Part shown: piece by piece, positions 24,055 to 35,423 of the stretch | How the letters are laid out: every line of letters starts with the position of its first letter | Position numbering within the stretch: position 1 is the first letter of the stretch | DNA from: Begonia masoniana | Taxonomy: Eukaryota; Streptophyta; Magnoliopsida; Cucurbitales; Begoniaceae | Assembly: GCA_022432975.1 (NCBI GenBank) | Contig: CM039509.1 | Coordinates: forward strand, 24,707,432-24,771,431 | Reading direction: 5' to 3' | Length of the DNA: 64,000 nt | The notes under the pieces: generated by a model | Database searches by the model: none | The model's input: the letters and a program-made list of their open reading frames with translations, nothing else | What the model was told of the DNA's origin: nothing | Position numbers and translations under genes: made by a program

Positions 24055-25169
24055 CAAATTGTAACGCCCGGAAATTTCGTTTTAAGGAGTTGAGCCATAA
24101 GTTTCGAGTTTTAAATATTTAAGCGTTATAGAGTTTTAATTCGTGGAAATAATAAATTAAGTCCAAATGGCCAACGGAAAGTTTCATAGGAACCCTAGGA
24201 ATAAATATGAATATTTGGTGAAATAAAATAATTTGGAGAAACAAGTTGATGGGTTAATTAAAGAGTATAAGCAAAGAGATAATGAAAAGGGCATTTAGGT
24301 AATTGTTAAGTAAAAATTGACTTAAAATAGGAAAACTCTCTATTCTCTTCTCTCACTTTTCCTCTCCTCCACGATTCCTCCTCTCCCTCGTGACTTTTTC
24401 TTCTCCTCCATCGCCAAACCTCCAACGTCGATATACTCTTCCGTTCTTGGCGGTTTTCCTTCAAGTTTCTTCAACAAATCAACCCTCCAAGTAAGCCATA
24501 TGCTTTAGTTAAGTTGGTAGTCGTTTTTGGAGTGATTTTGGGTTAAGGTTTGTGAAGAAATTTAGGGATTTTCGTTAGAAATCGATGGGGTTGTTAAGTT
24601 CTTACTCATTGATGATTTATTAGTGATTATAGAGGTTGTTGGAGTAAATTAATGGTGTGGGTTGAAGTTTAAGGTTTTGTGTTGGTTGTTGGAGGTGGTA
24701 AAACACCATTAATGGAGTCTTTGAAGTTAGTGAGCACAATGTGCTCGACGAAATGCCCGAATGAAGTGAGTTGGAGTTTTAGAAGAATTTGTCCTAGCTC
24801 GAGAAGTCAATTTGTCAGATTTGATGTTTGAGAGTCGATATTAATGATGTGTTGTTGAATGTCCTAGGTAACCCAAGCTCAACGGACGGTGCTCGACATA
24901 TCTAGGACGCCAGATAAGTGAGTGTTAGGTTTCCGGCCACTAAGGCCCTACGTCGTAACGATGTTGATAATGATGGTTGTGATGAAATTAGGTAGTTATA
25001 GGGGTTGGTGGTAAGACGGGTAGCTTAAGTAGTGCCTTAGTGATTAGTTAGAGGTCGTTCGATAGGTACTTATACGTATGTCTCTCTTCACGCATCATGT
25101 TTTATTAAAGTGCATACGAACTATTTATGAGCATGTTTTATGTAATGTCAAATTAAAGAACGATCATGC

Positions 25170-25268
25170 CGAACGATGTATGTTTCTCACGGGATAAGAT
25201 GTATGATTTCTCACGGGGCAAGTCATGTGTTTCTCACGGGGCAAGTTATGATTCTCACGGGGCAAGAA
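25170..25268 (+). repeat. TCTCACGGGGCAAG tandem units in D
   Basis: Four units of about 22-27 bp based on TTTCTCACGGG(G/A)(C/T)AAG lie inside the intron-like part of D, between its mini-exon and last acceptor. Confidence 0.8.
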
Positions 25269-25916
25269 AATGGTTTAACGAAAAGAAAACGAAATGAAAT
25301 TGTTTTACAAACGTCATGCATATATGTAATGTTATGTTTAGCACACTCTTTACTAAGCATTAGGCTTAATGTATTTATCGTATGATGTAGGTGACGAGAA
25401 CGAAGGTGAGGAACCTCCCTACCATGATCAAGTGTAGTCGGTCGGTGGACGGAGCTCGTGGCGGCGAAGCGTGTTTTGGCAGGGCTGGTTAACTCATGGT
25501 TAGATGACTTTTGAGAGTTTTGGAAATGTTTGGGTTAATTATGGATTGGATAGATTTATCGTAGATTTTGATACGTTTTAGGATGTTTGGTGACTGAACG
25601 GAAAAATATATTGTGTTTTGTTGCATTTTGATATTTTTCAAACAGGAAGGAATGTTAAACTTTTAAACGGAACCACGAGGTTCATTTTTATGAAACTTGA
25701 TTACGTTTAAAGTAAATTGGGTCGGTTTAAGTGTTTGGGTAAATGTCATGTTTGAAGTATGTTTTATGGGATGTATGTATAATTGTGTTGAGTGTTGAGT
25801 GTTGAGTGTTGAGGGTTGAGTGTTGAGTGTTGTGTGTCTTGTGTTAGGAATGGGGAGTGCAGGGCGAAGGATGAAGAAACGGAAGGAAGAAAAGAAGAAA
25901 AGGGGAGGGGGATCAC

Positions 25917-26112
25917 CGTGCTCTCTGGAGAAATCCAGAGAGCATGGCGATTGCTCGCCTCTTGGAGGCGAGCAATCGCCTCCCCCTCTGTCTGGCAATC
26001 GCTGGAGAAGCGATTGCCAGCGGAATTAGGCAATCGCCTAATGGCGATTGCTCGCCAGGAGCAATCGCCTGGTGGCGATTACTCGCCAGTTTTATGGCGA
26101 GTGATCGCCACC
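25917..26112 (+). repeat. Hairpin cluster in D (GGCGATTGCTCGCC)
   Basis: At least five near-perfect inverted repeats in 200 bp: arms CTCTCTGGA/TCCAGAGAG; GGCGATTGCTCGCCTC with its complement across a 3-bp loop; CTGGCAATCGCT with its complement; ATTAGGC/GCCTAAT; and GGCGATTGCTC with its complement. B carries a related cluster at the equivalent LTR position. Confidence 0.9.
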
Positions 26113-26382
26113 CGTTCTACCTCTTTTTGGCCGAATTTATAAAAAAAAAAATGTTTTATTTAATTGTTTTCTTTTATTAATTAATTGATTTAATTGTTTA
26201 AGTTTATTTGTTTTAGTAATTGTTTCAAATGATTTACTAAACGAACTTCTATCTCAATTCCGATTTCGACTTCGATTTAGATTCCGCCCTATGTACAGTT
26301 AGAGTAAATGTTTATAAAAAAAAAATTACTAGGATACGGGTAAGGGTCGTGACAGTTAACGGGTAAGGTTCGTGACACAAAT

Positions 26383-27530
26383 GGTGATCATTATTCTTTC
26401 CAAGCTATTCCTAAGATAAGTAAAATACCGATTATATCCTCCTTAGAGATTCATCGATCATTGAAAAATGGATGTGAGAGTTACCTGGCTAGCGTAATGG
26501 ATGTTCGGATGAAGGATAAAGTAGAATTATAGGATATTCCCATAGTCCGAGAGTTCCCTGAGACATTTTTTGGATGATTTGCCTGGTTTGCCACCTGATA
26601 GGGAAATAGAGTTTGTAATAGATACGTACCCCGAGGTATTACTGGTGTCTAAGAATCCATACCGCATGGCGCCTGTTGAGTTGAAGGAATTAAAAGTCCA
26701 ACTGCAGGAATTAGTAGACAAGGGATTTGTACGCCCTAGCAGTTCTCCTTGGGGTGCACATGTCTTATTCATTAAAAAGAAAGATGGTTCCCTTAGAATG
26801 TATATAGATTACAGGGAATTGAACAAGTTGACAATTAAGAATAAGTACCCATTGCCCCGAATTGATGACTTGTTTGACCAATTACAAGGAGCTACAGTGT
26901 TTTCAAAGATTGACTTGCGTTCAGGGTATTACCATCTGAAGGTTAAGGAGAGTGATATACCTAAGACTGCCTTCAGGACCCGTTATGGACATTATGAATT
27001 CCTTGTAATGTCATTTGGACTGACTAATGCACCAGCAGCCTTTATGGACCTGATGAATCGAGTGTTTCATGATTACTTGGACAAGTTTGTAATTGTGTTC
27101 ATAGATGATATCTTAATTTATTCACGGACTAAAGCTGATCACGAGGAACATTTAAGGATAGTTTTGACAACCCTGAAACAACAGCAACTCTATGCAAAGC
27201 TGTCAAAGTGTGAATTCCGGCTTGATAAAGTCAACTTCTTAGGTCATGTTGTTTCTGCCGATGGCTTATAAATAGATCCAACTAAAATTCAGGCTGTTAA
27301 TGATTGGCCACAGCCAAGGAATGCCAGTGAAGTCCGTAGTTTTCTTGGTTTGGAAAGGTATTACAGGAAGTTTATTAAAGGATTCTCCATGATAGCTAAG
27401 CCTTTGACGAATCTGACAAAGAAGGACAATAGGTATTCTTGGATCGAAGCTTGTGAGGATAGCTTCCAAACATTGAAATTGAAGTTAACAACAGCCCCTG
27501 TATTGACTCTTCCAACCGAATAAGGAAAGT
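26383..27530 (+). pseudogene. C reverse transcriptase
   Basis: It resumes C after D with PKISKIPIISSLEIHRSLKN and CESYLASVMD, the linker usually found before gypsy RT. An in-frame TAG (26530-26532) and a frameshift near 26565 follow. RT motifs: [69 protein letters not shown], then the catalytic FIDDILIYS. The thumb reads across TAA at about 27269 to [17 protein letters not shown] and [12 protein letters not shown], with another TAA near 27522. It would copy the RNA genome to cDNA but is not functional here. Confidence 0.92.
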
Positions 27531-28330
27531 TTAGCGTATACTGTGATGCATCTAAAGTTGGTTTGGGTTGTGTTTTGATGCAAGAGGGTAAAGTTGTAGC
27601 GTATGCCTCTAGGCAGCTAAAGAGTTATGAACAGAACTATCCTACCCATGATTTAGAATTAGCCGCCGTTGTTTTTGCCTTGAAGATGTGGAGACACTAT
27701 TTATATGGACAACAGTGTGAGGTGTTTTCTGACCATAAAAGTCTGAAGTACCTCTTTACACAAAAGGAATTGAACATGAGACAGAGACGTTGGTTGGAAT
27801 TTGTTAAGGATTACGACTTTGAGATCAAGTACCACCCGGGTAAGGCTAACTCTGTAGCTGATGCATTAAGCAGAATGTCAACAACAATGCAACCCGTAGT
27901 GTCAATTATGTCTATACCTTTGAGGACAGAAGTTCAGAGATTTAAATTGGGTATAGTTCCAGAGTTATCAACCTTACTTGCCGATTTGACCATTCAACCA
28001 ACGGTTTTGGAAAAGATCAAAGAGGCACAACAGAGGAATTCAGAGGAGAATATCAGCATGGTGGACAAGTTGAAAGACCCCACCTCCGAGTTTAGTCTTT
28101 CCAAAGATGGGATTCTGAGGTTTAGGAATCGATGGTATGTCCCTAATGATGAGGGATTACGTAAGTTAATCTTGGCCGAGGCACATCTGTCTCCCTTTTC
28201 TGTACATCCTGGCATCACCAAGATGTATCGAGACCTGAAGTTACTCTACTGGTGGCCAAACTTAAAAAGGGATGTTGCTAAGTATGTAGAGTCATGCTTG
28301 GTATGCCAGCAAGTCAAAGCCGAGCACTAG
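27531..28330 (+). pseudogene. C RNase H and integrase zinc-binding domain
   Basis: RNase H starts with the catalytic aspartate in [13 protein letters not shown], then [32 protein letters not shown] and the end [19 protein letters not shown]. The HHCC zinc finger of integrase follows: [19 protein letters not shown] and then [15 protein letters not shown] at 28328-28330 breaks the link to the integrase core. Confidence 0.92.
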
Positions 28331-29461
28331 CGTCCAGGAGGTACCCTTCAGCCTTTACCTATTCTCGAATGGAAGTGGGAACACATAGCTATGGATTTCG
28401 TAGTAGGATTACCCAAGACAACTAAGGGACATGATAGTATTTGGGTTGTGATTGATAGACTGACCAAATCAGCCCATTTCTTACCTATAAGAACAACCTA
28501 CTCGATGAACCAGCTTGCTGATCTGTATGTACAGGAAGTTATTAGGTTGCATGGGATCCCTGTATCTATTGTCTCTGATCGTGATCCCAAGTTTACCTCT
28601 CAGTTTTTGAAAGGTCTACAAGGCACACTTGGCACAAGGTTATCCTTCAGCACTGCCTTTCACCCGCAGACAGATGGTCAATCTGAGAGGACTATTCAGA
28701 TACTTGAAGACATGTTGAGGGCGTGTGTACTAGATTTCCAGTCATCCTGGAGCTGATGCTTACCTCTGGTTGAGTTCTCCTACAACAACAGCTACCAGTC
28801 CGCCATTGGTATGGCACCTTATGAAGCATTATATGGCAGGAAATGTAGATCACCTCTATATTGGGATGAGGTTGGTGAAGCAAAACTTCTAGGACCCGAA
28901 CTTCTGCAGCAGATGTCTGAAAAGATTTCTATTATTAGGAAGAGGATGATGACTGCTCAAAGCCGACAGAAGAGTTATGCAGACCATAGGAGGAGGGATC
29001 TTGAGTTTACGGTCGGGGATGATGTATTCCTGAAGGTTTCACCGTTCAAGGGAGTCTTAAGATTTGGCAAGAGGGGGAAACTTACTCCACGGTTTGTTGG
29101 GCCCTTCCCTGTCTTGGCTAGAATTGGTAGTACAGCCTACAGACTGCATTTGCCTCCATCATTGGATAAGGTTCACAATGTCTTTCACGTGTCAATGTTA
29201 AGGAAATGCATACGAAATCCGACGCAAGTTGTTCAGCCAACGGATATTGAGTTAGAGCCGACACTGGTGTATGAAGAAAAGCCGGTGCAGATATTGGAAT
29301 CTGCAGTTAAGACTCTGAAGAATAAAGAGATTCCATTAGTCAAAGTTTTATGGAAGAATCATGGCATCGAAGAAGCCACTTGGGAGCGACGACGGGACAT
29401 GTTAGACAAATATCCAGAGATATTTGTTGGATCAATTTTCGAGGACGAAAATTTTGTTTAA
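28331..29461 (+). pseudogene. C integrase core and chromodomain-type C terminus
   Basis: The core shows AMDFVVGLPKTTKGHDSIWV, VIDRLTKSAHFLPI, the second acidic site in IVSDRDPKFTSQFLK, and FHPQTDGQSERTIQILEDML with the catalytic glutamate. A TGA at about 28754 separates LPLVEFSYNNSYQSAIGMAP and KCRSPLYWDEVG. The C-terminal part has the FVGPFPVLARIGSTAYRL module and a chromodomain-like end (VKVLWKNHGIEEATWERR), thought to steer insertion to marked chromatin. The natural end is at 29459-29461, just before the polypurine tract. Confidence 0.92.
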
Positions 29462-29472
29462 GGAGGGGTGGA
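29460..29472 (+). other. Polypurine tract of C
   Basis: AAGGAGGGGTGGA lies immediately before the 3' LTR and overlaps the last codon of the polyprotein. Confidence 0.88.
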
Positions 29473-32016
29473 TGTAACACCCGAAATAACGACCAGGTGA
29501 TTTCCTAAACCGTTTTAACGGTCGTGTTTAGTTAATTTTTTTCGGTTTAGAATATTATGCCGAGCTTAATTAATTACATGTGGATTTAAACTAGGTTGGG
29601 TGGTGAAGTTGTAGAAATGGAGGTTTGAGACCGGTATTTAAAGAAAATGGAAAGGGTTCAAACTTCATTTAAACCACTGTAGCCGACATCTTCTACTCTC
29701 GGCGATTTCTTCTCTCCCGAGCTCTCGCTCTCTGTTATCAGTAATCCTTCTCATCGACGCCCGGCTTCAGGCCTGCATTCCCTACGAATCCATGCCCAAG
29801 GTATGAAATAGGCAAGGTAGTTATCTGTTAGTTATTAAGCTCTATTTTCAGCCCAGTATTGGAGTTTCGGATTCTTTAATGGCCGAATAATAATAAGGAT
29901 ATTTTAGAATATGAGAGTGGTAATGTCATTCTGAATCGATTCTAGACATTTAAAATAACCAACCCTGAGTAATCGATAGTCGGGTCGGCCTATTTCAGTT
30001 TTTGGGTTCAGACTGCACAGAGTATTAGACTAAGGATTCAGGAATGACTTTAGCTATTAAATCTTAGGTTGACTTGAGATTTAGAACTACTAGGATTTTG
30101 TTTTAACTACTGCAATGTGAATGTTTTAGGTGAGAAAGTCTGAAGAAAAGGAGCTCAAGTTGCTAAGGAAAAACAGGTAAGTGAATGTACAGGTTTCTCG
30201 GTCATTAGGACCCTACATCAAAGGATGCTAGGTAGAAGCTCATACGATGATTTGTAGTTCCCTTATGTTACTGTCTAACATTATGTTAATGATTAGCTCA
30301 ATGGTAAGGTCTCATGTTGGATAGTGCCCTATTATGTAGCTTGATGATTTAAGAATTTCCATGTACACGCATCATGACTATTTTATGCATATGAAAATGT
30401 TTTAAGAGCAAGGTTTTCTCATTAACAAAGTAAGAAGATAAAACTTATGCAACGTGGACTAAGTGAGGGTTGGGGGCGGTTCGGCGTATGTCACAGTCCA
30501 AAAGAGGGACATATGAATACGACCCGCAGTAGGGACCAAGATCAAACTCACTGTCGAACCCCCTTTACCGGCACAAATCCTCTCTTAATCCACACAACTT
30601 AAATGAAGAATATGAACAATGATTATGAATGATGAATATGATCCATGACTATGAATGATGATTACGAGCAAAGATATGAACAACAAAAGACTCATGAACA
30701 TGTGTTTTCCTAAATATGCATTCATGCATCCGTGTTAGTGTTGCATTCCTTACTAAGCATTAGGCTTATAGTTAAACCTTGTGATGTAGGTGAAGAGCTA
30801 ACAGGTGAGGATTTCCAATCCAGAGATGATGCTTAAAGTTGGTTGCTGGAGGATGCTCAGTATGACAGTGCAAGGCTGGACAGGCGATTAAGTCCCCTGG
30901 TTATGCTCATAGTATGTCAGTAATGTTTATGATAAACAGATGTCTAAGCAGAATTGAATTTCTTATAACAATGAAACTCGGATTTGATTGATAGACTTCA
31001 AAGTCTGATAATGATTTTAAAGATTATCGAATGGTCCGTTCTGCTTAAATCTTCCGCCATGTGTATTCTGGATGAGTCTATGATATTCACTCTTTGAGGT
31101 TTATAGTTACTAAGTTAAGATTTGGGTGAGTTGTGGTATTTTTCTACTGAATGAAGTTGTTTGATGATTATAGTGTTTTGCTGCCGTATTATAGATACTG
31201 GATGAGGTGATCACCCGGCTGACGTCATTGGTGGATGTCAAATGATAGAAGTTGAACAAATAGCCACCGGATGATGTAGTATGTTTAGTCGCCAGATGAT
31301 GGGAATGTAGTTGTCATTTAGTCACCCGATGATGAAAACTTGGTTTTGTCATCTATTGACTTGCAGATCATGTGTATTTAGGTTACTGGATGATGAAAAC
31401 GTGGTTTTGTCGTCTAGTGACCGGTAGATGTGGGGTATTTCACTTACCGGATGATGTGAGAAATTTCTTGTCGCCTTGTGCCTGAGGAATGTTTTAATTA
31501 GTCACGCAAGGCGCACATGATCGGTCGATGTAGTGTAATTAAGAACATCTAGTGGAGAATGTTCGGGACCGGGCGATGTCTTTAATTAGACACGTGTAAT
31601 GCCCATGTCCGCCGGTGGATGTTTTCTACTAGGCGTCTATAACTGAGTCACGTAGGGTGCACGTGACAATCGGATGATATTACTTCGTCACCCGATGCAT
31701 GCAAACCCTAACTAAATAACGTCGAGTAGTCAGGGGCATTTCTTCCTTGCCCGATTAAGTCAGTGATCAAATGACCAATTTTAGCCGCTCGACTCTGTGT
31801 AAGATTTAGCCGACTGGATTTAAGGAAAAATCGAGTTCGAGTGGACGAGATCCCCTTGATGTTATAACGCCTCTGTTGTCAGTCTAAGAGTGAGTTAATA
31901 AAAAGAAAGAATGTATGTAAATACTAGATTGGAAATGAAGTGGAAATGGTAGAAGTTGAGTCAATGATTAATGAAAGATTATGACTAAGTGACGGCTCCC
32001 TGTCTGGGTCGTTATA
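29473..32016 (+). repeat. 3' LTR of C
   Basis: TGTAACACCC to GGGTCGTTATA (terminal CA changed to TA), 2544 bp. Mini-exon 30130-30176, GTGATGTAG ending at 30789, CCGGATGATG array at about 31200-31700. Most of it recurs in the next 2.3 kb as a tandem copy. Confidence 0.93.
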
Positions 32017-34735
32017 CATTCTGTCTGCGACGTAATGATAAGAAAATATGCATGATTCTGAAACCTCATACGAACAGTGCATGCAAGTTACGAAAATTGG
32101 CTGAGCTTTAGCTCCATAGGTTTTTCTGTATGGTGTAGGTGATTACGAAAGGTGAGGACGATGTTCCTCCTCCGAAAGCCTGAGTACAGTTGCGGAGAAG
32201 ATGATCACGGGGAGTGTGCTGGCCCCGTCGAGGCATTTCATGACCCGTGGGGACGAATGTTAGGTATTGGGGTATTTTTGGATAGAAAAACGCTAGGTAA
32301 AATATTGTATAGATAGGAAACCTTTTTACGGATGTTGGTTCGGAATAAAGGGGGGGGTGGATAGGTTATGTTTTGAGTTTCTAAGCTTTTTGGAAATGTA
32401 TTTTGAAAATGTTGATAGGGAAATGTTTGGGTTGTTTTAACTACTGCAATGTTGAATGTTTTAGGTGAGGAAAGTTGAAGAAAAGGACTCAAGTTGCTAA
32501 GGCAAACAGGTAAGTGAATGTACCGTTTTCGGTTCAGTAGGACCTACATCAAAGGATGTAGGTAGAGCTCATACGATGATTTGTAGTTCCCTTATGTTAC
32601 TGTCTAACATTATGTTAATGATTAGCTCAATGGTAAGGTCTCATGTTGGATAGTGCCCTATATGTAGCTTGATGATTAAGAATTTTCCATGTACACGCAT
32701 CATGACTATTTATGCATATGAAATGTCTTAAGAGCAAGGTTTTCTCATTAACAAAGTAAGCAGATAAACTTATGCAACGTGGACTAAGTGAGGGCTTGCG
32801 GGGCGGTTTCGGCGTATGTCACAGTCCAAAAGAGGGACATATGAATAGACCGCAGTAGGGACCAAGATCAAACTCACTGTCGAACCCCCTTTACGGCACA
32901 AATCCTCTCTTAATCCACCAACTTAAATGAAGAATATGAACAATGATTATGAATGATGAATCTGATCCATGACTATGAATGATGATTACGAGCAAAGATC
33001 TGAACAACAAAGACTCTATGAAAATGTGTTTTCCTAAATATGCATTCATGCATCCGTGTTAGTGTTGCATTCCTTACTAAGCATTAGGCTTATAGTTAAA
33101 CCTTGTGATGTAGGTGAAGAGCTAACAGGTGAGGATTTCCAATCCAGAGATGATGCTTAAAGTTGGTTGCTGGAGGATGCTCAGTATGACAGTGCAAGGC
33201 TGGACAGGCGATTAAGTCCCTGGTTATGCTCATAGTATGTCAGTAATGTTATGATAAACAGATGTCTAAGCAGAATTGAATTTCCTTATAACAATGAAAC
33301 TCGGATTTGATGATAGACTTCAAAGTCTGATATGATTTTAAGATTATCGAATGGTCCGTTCTGCTTAAATCTTCCGCCATGTGTATTCTGGATGAGTCTA
33401 TGATATTCACTCTTTGAGGTTTATAGTTACTAAGTAAGATTTGGGTGAGTTGTGGTATTTTTCTACTGAATGAAGTTGTTTGATGATTATAGTGTTTGCT
33501 GCCGTATTATAGATACTGGATGAGGTGATCACCCGGCTGACGTCATTGGTGGATGTCAAATGATAGAAGTTGAACAAATAGCCACCGGATGATGTAGTAT
33601 GTTTAGTCGCCAGATGATGGGAATGTAGTTGTCATTTAGTCACCCGATGATGAAAACTGGTTTTGTCATCTATTGACTTGCAGATCATGTGTATTTAGGT
33701 TACTGGATGATGAAAACGTGGTTTTGTCGTCTAGTGACCGGTAGATGTGGGGTATTTCACTTACCGGATGATGTGAGAAATTTCTTGTCGCCTTGTGCCT
33801 GAGGAATGTTTTAATTAGTCACGCAAGGCGCACATGATCGGTCGATGTAGTGTAATTAAGAACATCTAGTGGAGAATGTTCGGGACCGGGCGATGTCTTT
33901 AATTAGACACGTGTAATGCCCATGTCGCCGGTGGATGTTTTCTACTAGGGTCTATACTGAGTCACGTAGGGTGCACGTGACAATCGGATGATATTACTTC
34001 GTCACCCGATGCATGCAAACCCTAACTAAATAACGTCGAGTAGTCAGGGGCATTTCTTCCTTGCCCGATTAAGTCAGTGATCAAATGACCAATTTTAGCC
34101 GCTCGACTTGTGTAAGATTTAGCCGACTGGATTTAAGGAAAATCGAGTTCGAGTGGACGAGATCCCCTTGATGTTATAACGCCTCTGTTGTCAGTCTAAG
34201 AGTGAGTTAATAAAAAGAAAGAATGTATGTAAATACTAGATTGGAAATGAAGTGGAAATGGTAGAAGTTGAGTCAATGATTAATGAAAGATTATGACTAA
34301 GTGACGGCTCCCTGTCTGGGTCGTTATACATTCTGTCTGCGACGTAATGATAAGAAAATATTGCATGATTTCTGAAACTCATACGCACAGCTTGCATTGC
34401 ATTTACGAAACTTGCTGAGCCTTTAGCTCATAGGTTTTCTGTATGGTGTAGGTGATTACGAAACAGGTGAGGACGATGTTCCTCCTCCCGAAGCCTGAGT
34501 CCAGTTGACGGAGAATGATCACGGGAGTGTGCTGGCCCCGTCGAGGCATTTCATGACCCGTGGGGACGAATGTAGGTATTTGGGTTATTTTGGATAGAAA
34601 ACGTTAGGTAAAATATTGTATAGATAGAAACATTTTAGGATGTTTGGTTCTGGATAGTGGATAGGTTATGTTTTGAGTTTCTAAACGTTTTGGAAATGTA
34701 TTTTGTAAATGTTTGGTATAAGGGAAATGTTTGGT
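30104..34735 (+). repeat. 2.3-kb tandem duplication spanning the C LTR end and B
   Basis: Two copies (about 30104-32435 and 32436-34735) each contain the distal C LTR, the C/B junction CGTTATACATTCTGTCTGCG (32010 and 34322) and about 400 bp of B. The join is at TTGGG/TTGTTTTAACTACTGC. Copies differ mostly by single-base losses or gains, many in short homopolymers. This pattern fits uncorrected long-read error or a false duplication as well as a real event. Confidence 0.88.
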
Positions 34736-34967
34736 TTTTTTAAATATATCCATGCAGTTCGTTTTCGTGAAAATGTATTTCGTGTTAAATGCGTCTTAAG
34801 TCGGTTTTGAGTGAAATTATGGAGGACGTAGGAGTATCGAGAGACTTGATGTTAAAACGTATAATTGAGGTGTAAGAAGGGTTATGTTAATGTAGTTGGG
34901 AAATTGTATATAAGTTAAGTATTATGCAGGAGAAGAAAGAAGGGGAGAAGGAAAAGAGGTGTCCAGA

Positions 34968-35162
34968 GGACATGGCGATCGATCGCCCAAGGGTGGGGAT
35001 CGATCGCCCAAGGGTCGCCGTGCTCTAGAAAAATTCCAGAGCGTGTGGCGATCGATCGCCCAAAACGGGCGATCGATCGCCCCTCTTTGGTCGCGCCGCG
35101 ATCACAGATCGCCTGGTGAGGCGATCGCTGGCAAAACCAGCGATCTCCCCTTCATTTTAGGG
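34968..35162 (+). repeat. Hairpin cluster in B (GGGCGATCGATCGCCC)
   Basis: Three GGCGATCGATCGCC-type palindromes, plus GCGATCGCTGG/CCAGCGATC arms and a CTCTAGAAAAATTCCAGAGC stem. The cluster matches the D cluster in position and in flanking CCAGAG...CATGGCGAT wording, but the core motif differs. Confidence 0.88.
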
Positions 35163-35423
35163 GGCGATTGACCCTTTTGCCCCTGTTTTGTCGGTTTTCA
35201 CTGCTTCAAATCGTTTTAAGTTTTTATTAAGTTTTCTTTTAATTATTTTAAAGTTTTATTAAATGATTTTCTAAATAAAATTCGAACGTCATTAACAATT
35301 TCTATTCTGATTTCAATTTCGACTTCACAAGTTTAATTCTGCTTAAATGCAATTAAAGTCTATTAGGATAAAAAATAATAATACGGTAAAAATTAGGAAT
35401 AGTTTTAGGGTTGCTACAAGAAT

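Larger units (their letters stand above)
24060..26377 (+). mobile_element. Element D: solo gypsy LTR inside C pol
   Basis: It starts TGTAACGCCCGG at 24060 and ends GGTTCGTGACA at 26377, with exact CAAAT duplications at 24055-24059 and 26378-26382. It is 2318 bp with no primer site or coding region. It shows the shared leader: GTCCTAG acceptor, exon-like block 24868-24913 (followed by a decayed ATAAGTG donor), GGCCCTACGTCG, TTACTAAGC and TGATGTAG ending at 25390. Its last 50 bp are duplicated in part (GGGTAAGGGTCGTGACAG then GGGTAAGGTTCGTGACA). Confidence 0.92.
19971..32016 (+). mobile_element. Element C: Ty3/gypsy chromovirus (Tekay-like), defective
   Basis: Complete structure with 5' LTR, Met primer site, gag, protease, RT, RNase H, integrase, a chromodomain-type C terminus, polypurine tract and 3' LTR. 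Exact CATTC duplications lie at 19966-19970 and 32017-32021. The pol order (RT before integrase) and the chromodomain identify a plant chromovirus; the Tekay clade is inferred from primer site, LTR ends and length. The reading frame carries at least six premature stops, two frameshifts and the solo LTR D between protease and RT. Confidence 0.93.
10706..35418 (+). mobile_element. Element B: solo gypsy LTR, split by A and C
   Basis: Exact AGAAT duplications lie at 10701-10705 and 35419-35423. B starts TGTAACACCCGG at 10706 and ends GGGTTGCTACA at 35418. Own sequence is 10706-11140, 18983-19970 and the segments right of C. Removing A, C and one copy of the 2.3-kb tandem repeat leaves about 2.5 kb, a normal LTR size here. 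Exon-like signals are CCTAGGTATG (donor at 19126), mini-exon 19508-19552, GTAAGT at 19553 and GGTGTAG ending at 34451. A GATCGATCGCC hairpin cluster lies near its 3' end. Confidence 0.9.

Noticed and set aside
25663..26180. Open frames on both strands in D
   Set aside because: Produced by the hairpin cluster and TGTTGAG repeats; inverted-repeat DNA gives open frames on both strands.
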